Source: Azolla pinnata
Lineage: Eukaryota > Streptophyta > Polypodiopsida > Salviniales > Salviniaceae
Assembly: GCA_037176905.1 (NCBI GenBank)
Contig: JBBBWG010009889.1
Location: 56,551-90,101 of the forward strand
DNA length: 33,551 nt
Reading direction: 5' to 3'
Shown here in pieces: positions 1 to 8,482 of this stretch. Every line of letters starts with the position of its first letter. Position 1 is the stretch's first letter. The notes under the pieces were generated by a model. The model was not told the origin of the DNA. It did not search any database and saw only the letters and a program-made list of their open reading frames with translations. The position numbers and the translations under genes are program-made.

Positions 1-2
1 GT

Positions 3-1265
3 TGTGATGGATTTGCATCCGATCTTGAGTTTGAAAGAGCATTACATGCTGATGCTCATAAGAAGGGATTTGCATCCAATCTTGATGTTGGAAGAGCATT
101 ACATGCCGATGCTTGTAAGAAGGAAGTTGCATCTGATCATGAGGTTGGAAGAGTATTACATGCCGATGGTCGTAAGAAGGAATTCGCATCCAATCTGGAG
201 GTTGGAAGAACATTACGTGCCGATGGTCGTAAGAAGGATTTTGCATCCGATCTTCAGGTTGGAAGAGCATTACATGCCGATGCTCGTACTAAGGGATTTG
301 CATCCGATCTTGACGTTGGAAGAGCATCATTACATGCCGATGCTCGTTGTGATGGATTCGCATCCGATCTTGAGTTTGGAAGAGCATCATTACATGCCGA
401 TCCTCGTAAGAAGGGATTTGCATCCGATCTTGATGTTGGAAGAGCATTACATGCCGATGCTCGTTGTGATGGATTCACATCCGATCTTGAGTTTGGAAGA
501 GCATCATTACATGCCGATGCTCGTTGTGATGGATTCGCATCCGATCTCGAGTTTGGAAGAGCATCATTACATGCCAATGCTCGCAAGAAGGGATTTGCAA
601 CCGATGCGTTTGTCAGCAATGCCGTTATAAGCCTTTACGGTAGATGTGGAGCGATCGTGGAGGCGGAGCACGCGTTCTCGTCGCTGCTGCGGCGTGATTG
701 CGCCTCGTGGACTTCGATGCTCTCGACGTATGTGGAGCAAGGTCTGCCCGAAAGGTGCTTGCAGTTGTACACGCAGATGATCGAGGATGGGATGAGGCCA
801 GATGCGTGGACATACGTGGTTCTTCTCCAGGCGTGCAGTGCAGTATCTGGCGATCGCATCGAGCCCTCTGTTTCTTCGACAGATTCTTATCGGTTGGATA
901 TAGGATCGTCGCTACATGCATCGATCGCTGCCAGGGGCTTTGCATCAGACAGCTATGTGAGCAGTACTCTGGTGAGCATGTATGGCAAGTGCTGCGGGGC
1001 CAGCATAGAAGAAGCAGAGAACGTATTCGGCTCCTTGCTTGGGCCGAAGCTCGTCTCCTGGAGCGCGATGCTCTCGGCGTACCTCGAGCAAGGCCATGCC
1101 AGCAAGGCCCTGGATGTGTACAGAGAAATGGGGAAGCGCGGCATCTGCTCCAACGATGTTGCACTGAACTGTGCCTTGCAAGCCTGTAATGCAACAGGAA
1201 GCTTGGAGATGTGCAGAGAGATCCATTTTGGCCTTGTTTCTTCGGGATGCGACCGTGTTCACTGA
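3..1265 (+). CDS. PLS-type PPR protein, 5'-truncated by the window, ends at an in-frame TGA
   Basis: PPR proteins of this class bind organelle transcripts and act in RNA editing, splicing or stability; that role is family knowledge, not seen here. The frame starting at base 3 is open without a break to TGA at 1263-1265 (420 visible residues). It begins with about ten copies of a 19/20-residue unit, then reads as ordinary PLS repeats: NAVISLYGRCG, a SWTSMLSTYVEQG helix, PDAWTYVVLLQACS, an insert of about 20 residues, GSSLHASIAARGFASD, LVSMYGKC, SWSAMLSAYLEQG and ALQACNATGS. These are typical alternations of P, L and S motifs. The true start lies outside the window, and I see no intron. The same frame continues after the TGA as good PPR sequence to 1769, so the stop looks like a disabling mutation and the locus may be a pseudogene. 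The wording fits fern PPR families. Confidence is high for the family and low for function. Confidence 0.85.
   Translation, partial: CDGFASDLEFERALHADAHKKGFASNLDVGRALHADACKKEVASDHEVGRVLHADGRKKEFASNLEVGRTLRADGRKKDFASDLQVGRALHADARTKGFASDLDVGRASLHADARCDGFASDLEFGRASLHADPRKKGFASDLDVGRALHADARCDGFTSDLEFGRASLHADARCDGFASDLEFGRASLHANARKKGFATDAFVSNAVISLYGRCGAIVEAEHAFSSLLRRDCASWTSMLSTYVEQGLPERCLQLYTQMIEDGMRPDAWTYVVLLQACSAVSGDRIEPSVSSTDSYRLDIGSSLHASIAARGFASDSYVSSTLVSMYGKCCGASIEEAENVFGSLLGPKLVSWSAMLSAYLEQGHASKALDVYREMGKRGICSNDVALNCALQACNATGSLEMCREIHFGLVSSGCDRVH
9..590 (+). repeat. In-frame 57/60-bp tandem repeat inside the PPR coding sequence
   Basis: Units begin at 9, 66, 123, 180, 237, 294, 354, 414, 471 and 531, with a terminal partial unit at 591. 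Spacing is 57 bases five times, then 60, 60, 57, 60, 60. Every unit keeps the frame; the 60-base units carry one extra serine codon (GCA TCA TTA instead of GCA TTA). Each unit encodes a version of GFASDLDVGRALHADARKK, the C-terminal half of a PPR L motif. Two sequence flavours alternate (AAG AAG or TGT GAT before GGA; DV or EF in mid-unit), which suggests repeated unequal exchange. The array enters from the left window edge, so its full length is unknown. Confidence 0.95.
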
Positions 1266-1769
1266 GTGTCTGCTACCCTGGTCCATGCCTACGGAAGCTG
1301 CACGAGCATGCGCGATGGCCAGGCCTTCTTCGGGACGCTTCCGGAGCCTGGAATCGTGGCCTGGAATGCCTGCATTTCTGGGCACGCGGCCGAAGGCGGA
1401 TTCTCGAGGAGTCTGGATGCGTTCGAGGAGCTGAAAGCCGAGGGTGTTCTTCCCGACGAGGTAACGTATGCTGCGATTCTCTCCGCGTGTGGGCATGTCG
1501 GTGCTGTCGACAGAGGTCTGGAGTGCTTCGAGTCCATGAGCGCTGAGCATGGGCTTGTGCCGGGGGCGAAGCATTATTGCAGCATGGTGGATCTGCTCGG
1601 GCGCGTCGGGGACCTGCAAGGCCTCTGCTGCTTCTTGGAGCGCATTCCAGTCGAGACCGATCTGCGTTTCTGGGTTTGCGTACTGGGCTCCTGTTGCACG
1701 CACGGAAGCTCGGAGCTCGCGAGGTACGCATTCCATCACTCAACTCAACAGGCGGCGCCGAGGACCTGA
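1266..1769 (+). pseudogene. Stranded C-terminal part of the PPR protein, downstream of the in-frame TGA
   Basis: This segment is in the same frame as the upstream PPR reading and continues its repeats: SATLVHAYGSCTSMRDGQAF, GIVAWNACISGHAAEG, a PDEVTYAAILSACGHVG repeat, then GAKHYCSMVDLLGRVGDLQG, which is the usual penultimate block before the E domain. It then reads FWVCVLGSCCTHGSSELARYAF and stops at 1767-1769, inside what should be the first E motif; the usual AAAYVLLSNIYA block is missing in all frames. There is no ATG near 1266, so independent translation is unlikely. Two lesions, the TGA and the truncated end, make a decaying copy the simplest reading. A truncated but functional upstream protein cannot be excluded. 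Confidence 0.75.
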
Positions 1770-2637
1770 TCTTCTGTATCATCGATTCGCCATGACACTC
1801 GAAAAACCCCTTGCTACGATCGATCACCGCTTGGCGATTCGTGTTATATGCTTAGCTTATGCCTGGCATGCCTGTTGCACTCGCACAAGATCATTCGACT
1901 CTTTTCTTCGTACTCGGCTGCTTAAACTCTTGGTGCCGATCACACTGGAGTGCATCGGTAGCATAATGATTTTTTTTTCAGATGTAGGATGTAGTATGCT
2001 TAACTCGATTGGAGAATGCGAGCATGTCGTGATCATGATTTGTATGGTCGGTCTTTTGATCGATCCCATTTGTGTGTAAGAAAATGTACCTTGATGATGG
2101 TCCGAAAGCTTCATGGTGAGTAAACAATGAATCGAATCAAGCGATCAGCATACTAATTGCCAATAAAACCATAAGCCCATATGCCGATCCGCCGATAACA
2201 TAGCGTAACAACCGATTGAATCCTAATCAATGAATCGATCAATGGAGCAGCAAAATGAACATATCGTGCATTGGAAAAAATCAGGAAATAAGTTACTGGA
2301 AAATCGCACCATAAAAAGTTCGCGAGTCTGAAGCTGATGAAATCATACTCGGCGATCGATACCAGGAAAGGGCGCAACGGGTTCCATAGCTCTAGAGGAT
2401 CGATCAATTATATGGTCCATCGATTTGATCAGCATGCATGTAATTAACATGCTAATCCATAGGTCTCTTTAGTGATTTATTTATTTAGAGCAAGTGCCAA
2501 GTAAAATTTGCGCGTTTTCCCTCAAAATTTTTTCCCTTTGTTTATGCTATGTGCGCTGATAAGAGCCAAGTTCGGATTGCAGAGCCTGAATTAGGCTCGG
2601 TAGCTAAGGCATAGATAGAAATACAAGGTGTGAAAAA
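1770..2637. other. AT-rich intergenic stretch, no gene seen
   Basis: I see no convincing coding frame or RNA gene. There are many GATC/CGAT words and an AATAAA at 2161-2166 that could serve the PPR locus as a poly(A) signal, about 390 bases past its last stop. From about 2570 the sequence acquires diverged copies of the AGGCTCGGTA word that makes up the array to the right. Confidence 0.5.
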
Positions 2638-3283
2638 AACAGGTTCGGCAAAAAGGACACTATCTAGAGGCGCCCTATAGCTTGAACAGGCTCGGTAATT
2701 CAGGTTCGGCAAGAAGGACACAACAGGCTCGGTAATTCAGGTTCGGCAAAACAGGGCACTTTATAGAGGCGCCCTAATCTGAACAGGCTCGGTAATTCAG
2801 GCTCGGCAAAATAGAGCACTTTATAGAGGCGCCCTAATCTGAACAGGCTCGGTAATTCAGGCTCGGCAAAATAGGACACTATGTAGAGGCGCCCTAAACC
2901 TGAACAGGCTCGGTAATTCAGGTTCGGCAAAAGAAGGTAGTGTATAGAGGCGCCCTAACCTGGACAGGCTCGGTAATTCAGGTCCGGCAAGATAGGGCAC
3001 TATATAGATGCGCCCGAACTTGAACAGGCTCGGTAATTCAGGTTCGGCAAAATAGGGCACTTTATATAGAGGCGCCCCTATAGCTTGAACAGGTTCGGTA
3101 ATTCAGGTTCGGCAAAAAGGGGACACTATATAGAGGCGCCCGAGCTTGAACAGGCTCGGTAATTCAGGTTCGGCAAAATAGGGCACACTGTATAAGGGCG
3201 CCCTAACCTGAACAGGCTCGGTAATTCAGGCTCGTTAAAATAGGACGCTGTATAGAGCCGCCCTAACCTGAACAGGCTCGGGA
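2638..3283. repeat. 60-bp minisatellite upstream of the ribonucleotide reductase gene
   Basis: The word GAACAGGCTCGG or a close variant recurs at 2684, 2721, 2781, 2841, 2902, 2962, 3022, 3087, 3148, 3210 and 3270. Spacing is mainly 60-62 bases, with one short unit of 37 and one of 65. Each full unit has AACAGGCTCGGTAATTCAGG, then a TTCGGCAAAATAGG segment, then GAGGCGCC. Because 60 is a multiple of three, the minus strand gives long repetitive frames (AEPELPSLF and so on). These are a by-product of the period and I do not call them coding. The array ends about 390 bases before the reductase ATG. Confidence 0.95.
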
Positions 3284-3412
3284 GTCCAGGTTCGGGAATA
3301 CAGGCTCGGTAAATCCAGGCTCGGGAATACAGGCTCGGTAAATCCAGGCTCGGGAATTCAGGCTCGGTAAATCCAGGCTCGGGAATTCAGGCTCGGTAAA
3401 TCCAGGCTCGGC
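3284..3412. repeat. 29-bp tandem repeat, derived from part of the 60-bp unit
   Basis: AGGCTCGGTAAATCC recurs at 3302, 3331, 3360 and 3389, exactly 29 bases apart, alternating with AGGCTCGGGAAT words. It shares the AGGCTCGG core with the 60-base array and abuts it, so it looks like a secondary expansion of a sub-unit. Confidence 0.92.
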
Positions 3413-3474
3413 GAATGTCCTGGTTTCCCCGCACAGAAACGGAAGTGCTTTTTTTTCGAAAGAAGAAAAAAGAA

Positions 3475-3483
3475 GCGCGAAAA
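3475..3483 (-). promoter_or_regulatory. E2F-type binding site in the ribonucleotide reductase promoter
   Basis: The plus strand reads GCGCGAAAA, so the minus strand reads TTTTCGCGC, matching the E2F consensus TTTSSCGC. It lies 189 bases before the reductase ATG. E2F sites are established drivers of S-phase expression of plant ribonucleotide reductase genes, so position and gene identity agree. The site was found by eye; binding is inferred. Confidence 0.65.
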
Positions 3484-3547
3484 TGCCCCGTTTCTTTTTT
3501 TTGAATCCTTTCTTTCCTCTACGCCATAGCCTCACAGATCGCAGCTG

Positions 3548-3590
3548 CTAACCCTAACCCTAACCCTAACCCTAACCCTAACCCTAGCCC
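3548..3590 (+). repeat. Telomere-like CCCTAA tract in the reductase 5' leader
   Basis: About six to seven perfect CCCTAA hexamers run from 3549 to about 3586, ending in a CCCTAG variant. The unit is six bases (TTAGGG on the other strand), not the seven-base CCCTAAA of most plant telomeres. Short telo-boxes often occur in leaders of plant cell-cycle and ribosomal genes and cooperate with nearby elements; this is a long version 82 bases before the ATG. The G-rich strand, the template strand here, could form a G-quadruplex. Confidence 0.9.
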
Positions 3591-3671
3591 CTTGACCCTC
3601 CCTCGTCTGCCGTTTCTGTCCGTCTCACATCGTTCGTTTGCAGTCCTCGTCGTTCCTTTCCGCTCTCCGCG

Positions 3672-6600
3672 ATGCCGTCCTTCGTCTCCAAGCCGGAGCC
3701 GATCCTGTTGGAGAACCCTAACCGGTTCTGCATGTTCCCTATCAAGTATCCCGAGGTCTGGGAAATGTACAAGAAAGCAGAGGCGAGCTTCTGGACGGGT
3801 GAGATCCAACTGTCTGTCCCTTTCTTTTGATTATCCCGTTTGTTCTCCAAAGGATTACAACCACAGCTACTCTTTTGCGATCGCTACCTTCTTCTTTTGC
3901 AGTGTTTCCTGCATCCCTCTCTCTGTCAAACCAGTCCCACATCTTCCATGCTGAATCGTCTTCCCCACTGTCCTCTCTGCTCAGTTTCATCGTTTATTAC
4001 ATCGATTTTACGTTCACTCATTTGGTTTTCTATTTCTCGAGTTTCAGTATATAGAAAGTCACGTCTATTGTCGATTCCACCATTTAAGTCCAAGATTATC
4101 TGATCTCAATTTGGAACCCCATCGTCATCATGAAATCGACAGCTATTCGTGCGCATTATTGCTCATCGAATCCAACGATTGGCTCTGATTGTTACCGCGT
4201 TTGCTTCCTAGAATTCGTAATATGATATGAACTGTTTTCGTCTCTTTTATCTGCAAACCTTGATAATTCCGCATTCTTGTGGCATGGTCACTTTATTTTA
4301 CTTTCTGATTCATTAGGAAGTAATTAACGTCTCTTCATCAAGTTCTGGAATCTACTTTCATTCTGTGAACTTTCCAGTCGTTTCTGCTGTTGTTTGCATA
4401 ACGATTACAAATTTTCTCTATCTCTGAGGTTCTTAAAATGGTTTGTTGAAGTTTCCACGGAAACATTTTGTTTGTGCGTGCAGCTGAAGAAGTGGATCTG
4501 TCTTGTGACCAGCCTCACTGGGAGGCCCTTCGTGAGGATGAGAAGCATTTCATCAGTCACGTGCTTGCCTTCTTTGCTGCCTCTGATGGCATCGTTCTAG
4601 AGAATCTTGCCTCCAGGTTCATGAAGGAGATCCAGATTCCTGAGGTATGTAACTGAAAATTCACTAATATGCAGAAATTATATTCTGCTTGTGAAATAAG
4701 GATGGCACACCAACAAACCACAAGAGAGAACCATTTACTTCAATTGAGAAGCTAAAACGAAGTCAGGAAGTAGTGCTTGTTATATGGAGACAGAATCGAG
4801 AAGAAAGCAGTGATCAGCAGAATAAGGTTAAGGCGAGTGTGGAAATTTAGGTTCTGTGAAGATGAGCCTTTGGATTCTGTTTAGGTCTACATAATTGTGA
4901 TATGGAAGTCAGATAGTAGAATCATAAAATGGCATTTTAGAAGTGGGATGGTAGAATCATAAAATGGCATGACAGAGAATTAACGATAGACATCAAAGGG
5001 CAAAAAAAGATTAAGGGGAATGCAAAAGATGAAGTTGTAGATGTTAGGTGTTCGTCATTGTATTATATAACTTTAATAGGTGATTGTTCAAGTACCTTGC
5101 CAAGGTTAATAGAAACAGAATTTTCCGGCAAAATTAATCTTCAGCAGCTTCTCCATTTGTCTGCTACAGGCTCGTGCTTTCTATGGGTTTCAAATTGCCA
5201 TTGAAAATATTCACTCAGGTAATAGGCTCCCAGTTTTCGTGCCTACCTGTTGGAACATTTCTTCTTTGATCCTTTACTCACCATCTCATCGTCTCTTTCT
5301 CCCTTCCTTTCTCTCATCACAACCTTCTTGCGATTTCAGAGATGTACAGTTTGCTATTGGAAACATATATCAAGGATCAGAATGAGAAGCTCCGGCTCTT
5401 TAATGCCATTGAAACAGTCCCCTGTGTGGCAAAGAAGGCTGACTGGGCTCTTCGATGGATTGGCAGGTACACTGGATGGAGACCTATTTTTTGATATATT
5501 TGCAGACTCCAGATTATTCATAGAGTAGAGATCGATGAATAGCTCTGATGTTAAGTGAATCATTTAATTGATATGATGTATGTTAGAAGCTTTTTTAGTG
5601 TTGTAAGGATATATGGTGAGAGGTTTATTGCAGTTCATTTAATTTATTATGGAACTTGATTAAGATTCAACGAGTGTGCATTTTGTACCTTATTCATCCC
5701 TCAAAATGTTTACTGCAAGATCTTGTGATACTTCTAGCCTAGAATCTATCATCATGGATAAAATTGCTGTTTCAGTTTCTGCAATTGCAGCTTTTGCCAA
5801 AAGAAAACTTGTGTGTCTACCATCTTGTTTTCAACGTATTGAAAGATATTGTTTGATATGCAACAGTGCTTTTGAGTTCTGAGCAATGTCAAAATTTTCA
5901 TTTTCTCAATGTCACACTTTTCATTTTTCTTGTTGCTTGTCATTTTCTGCAGTGACAATTGTTTTGCTGAAAGAATTGTTGCTTTTGCCTGTGTGGAAGG
6001 CATCTTCTTCTCTGGAAGGTATGTGTTGACACGTTTTTCTTCCCAAAGATTCGGCCTGCCTTCCTCAACAACGTATATGTATTAACCAGATTCTTGCTTG
6101 GTTGCTTTTATCAAAGCTTTTGTGCTATTTTTTGGCTTAAGAAGAGAGGTCTGATGCCTGGTCTCACATTCTCAAATGAATTGATCTCAAGAGATGAAGG
6201 TCTTCATTGTGACTTCGCTTGTTTGCTTTACAAGTAAGAACATCATCACTATCGTTTTATAAGCGATTTTTTTGTATCTAGCATGTTGCTCGGCACAAAA
6301 TTTGCAAATACAAATTGTTTGCTAAGAATGGAAAGTTATTGCATGTCATGGCAGTCTACTGTTCTATCCTAACAGTTTATTTCTGCCTATTTTATTTTTT
6401 AGGTTGTTGGAGAATAAGCTTTCTGAGACAAAGGTGAGAGAGATTCTTTGTGATGCTGTTGACATTGAGAGGGAGTTTGTTTGTGAAGCATTGAGTTGTG
6501 ATCTTGTTGGGATGAACTCCAAGTTAATGAGTACTTATATTGAGTTTGTGGCAGATAGACTTATGGTAAGACACTTGACTTAAGTTTTTTTCCATCATTA

Positions 6601-7283
6601 ATGTGTTTAATAATGCATGTGAGTGTGATTGATTATGGTGGCCTCATTCAGGTGGCATTGGGGTATGCAAAAATATATGATGTTCAGAATCCCTTTGATT
6701 GGATGGAGCTTATCTCTTTACAGTAAGTACTTTAATCTTGCCGGTTTATAATCTATGAGGATTCTCTTCTGTATAGTTTCACATGGACTGTGGTCATTGA
6801 CATTTCAAAATGGTTTCAGTTATAAGCGTTGAAATTCAACATTAATTCACTGTTTATAACTCTAGAATCTTGAATTGATTTGCTATGTGTAAGTTTTGCA
6901 GACATTTGAGTACGTTGAAAGTTTAAATAATAGTAGTTTTCCATATGAATTCAGGGTTTATGTATGAACAGTTACTGAGAAGAGTAGCATCACTAGTAGG
7001 AATCATGCTCAGAAAAATATTTTCTTGTTTCTAATATCATTTTCAAGAGTTACATGTTCCACATTCTGCTTCTATCTTCCCACATTGTGGTGTCACAAAA
7101 GATGCTATGATGGATCATTTTCTCCTGAATTCTGTATAAAGTTGAGGCTAAAGTGACCTCTTTGCCAGGGGCAAAACCAATTTCTTTGAGAAGAGAGTGG
7201 GAGAGTATCAAAAGGCATCAGTAATGGCCGGTTTGGCGAATGCAGAGAAGCAACATGTATTCCGATTGGATGAAGACTTTTGA
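3672..7283 (+). CDS. RNR2: Ribonucleoside-diphosphate reductase small subunit (R2), class Ia
   Basis: R2 houses the diiron-tyrosyl radical that the large subunit uses to reduce ribonucleoside diphosphates to deoxy forms for DNA synthesis. Nine exons: 3672-3798, 4484-4644, 5170-5218, 5340-5466, 5953-6018, 6117-6233, 6403-6565, 6652-6722 and 7169-7283, giving 331 aa, the usual plant length (TSO2 type). All junctions are GT-AG. Iron ligands are Asp77 (AASDGIV), Glu108 and His111 (IENIHSE), Glu170 (ACVEGIFF), Glu204 and His207 (SRDEGLH). The radical tyrosine is Tyr115 in EMYSLL. The C-terminus FRLDEDF is the tail that docks the large subunit. The N-terminus [20 protein letters not shown] is a normal R2 start. 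No organelle signal is visible, so a cytosolic or nuclear enzyme is expected. An E2F-type site and a telo-like tract lie just upstream, consistent with S-phase control. Intron 2 has a 20-base word repeated 35 bases apart (4916 and 4951). The gene appears intact. Confidence 0.97.
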
Positions 7284-8482
7284 AAGAACAAGCCTTGTTT
7301 TTTTTTTAAATTCAAAATTTGGAATTCGTCATTCCCTTATGACACCATTTTCCATTCTGCTATAGGTGATAATCTTTCATGGGTTAAGGTTCTTTCTTTA
7401 GTTGTTATTTTGTATAATAGACATTTGAAGCAGGCTTACATTCACTGCTCCATTGTATCATTCATCATTTAGTGTAACTGTTTATAGTCATCAAATCGTT
7501 TCATGTTAGTCTCATGTTTGCCTCTCGTGTTTATGTCAATGTCTTTAGAATCCCTGGAAGGAGAACATGCCTACTGGATCATGTGTATTTAAAAGCATGT
7601 TGATGAGGAAAAGCAGTTCGCAGAACAAATAAGTATCTAACGCTATCTTAGATGTTAATTATATTGATTGGATCTTTACATATTCCACTCTTAAGTAATC
7701 GTGGGCAAATGAAATCTTCATAAGATAATTACTTGGCCAAATTTTAGTGAAGATCTGAAGGAATATGGACTTCATCAAATAATTTATACCAATGCTAGCT
7801 ATTGCTTCTGCACTGTTTTTAGGGCGTTATATTTCTAACATTAGTGTGCTGCAATTAAGAATAATATTAGCGTGTTACGATTAAGAGATCAAGCAACTTT
7901 AAGTTCTATTTTTGGGGCACGCCACTGGACATAAATAGGGCTTCTTGAAGCGCTACAGACATGGTTGTTTTTGTAAGAAAGAGGTGGTTTGGACAATGAA
8001 ACCGTAAAATTGAATACAGATTACTTCATAAATTGAGTCAGCTTAATTCAAAGCGAATGTCGATCCCCAAATTTAGATGAAAAAGATGATCCGAGTACAA
8101 AGTAGTCAAGGCGCCTTAACACCTTGTCATTGCTTCTACAAGTTTTGCCCATATTCTGATTCCATATCCCAGAGCCCGAGAATAAAAGCTCACATTTCCA
8201 ATGTGTACAGCAAAAATCACACTTTATTTTCAATATGAGTTGGAAACAATATCAAAGATACAAGCTCCCTCGTGACACTGGATGAGATACTATACATTGT
8301 ATGGTACAACTGTGAGAAACAAGTGTTTCTTGCCTAAATTAGTCTTTGCTCTCGATTCTCGCACTATCCTACTACAATAAGCCGCGTTTACATTGCATCA
8401 CAATCACCATCACCAGCATATTTCTTCCTTTCTTGCTATCATACAAAAGGTTGCATACAACAGACTGATGTTAACAGACTTA
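7284..8482. other. Intergenic stretch between two convergent genes
   Basis: It holds the 3' ends of the reductase gene (+) and the hydrolase gene (-). No coding exon was found. A weak, diverged 26-base tandem duplication sits near 7840-7890 (ATTAGTGTGCTGCAATTAAG against ATTAGCGTGTTACGATTAAG). Otherwise it is AT-rich with no recognised feature. Confidence 0.5.
8223..8228 (-). terminator. Possible poly(A) signal AATAAA for the hydrolase gene
   Basis: TTTATT on the plus strand is AATAAA on the minus strand, 255 bases past the hydrolase stop codon. That is a reasonable plant 3' UTR length, but plant poly(A) signals are loose and the hexamer alone is weak evidence. Confidence 0.35.

Noticed and set aside
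4..630. A 208-residue frame on + rich in HPI/LEEHY repeats
   Set aside because: It is the off-frame shadow of the PPR tandem array; the frame starting at base 3 gives genuine PPR sequence that continues for 400 residues.
2700..3060. Minus-strand repetitive frames reading AEPELPSLF
   Set aside because: They arise because the minisatellite period is 60 bases (20 codons); they have no start context and no non-repeat domain.
3548..3590. The window as a chromosome end or fused telomere
   Set aside because: The tract is only about 40 bases, lies in a gene leader, and normal gene sequence continues on both sides.
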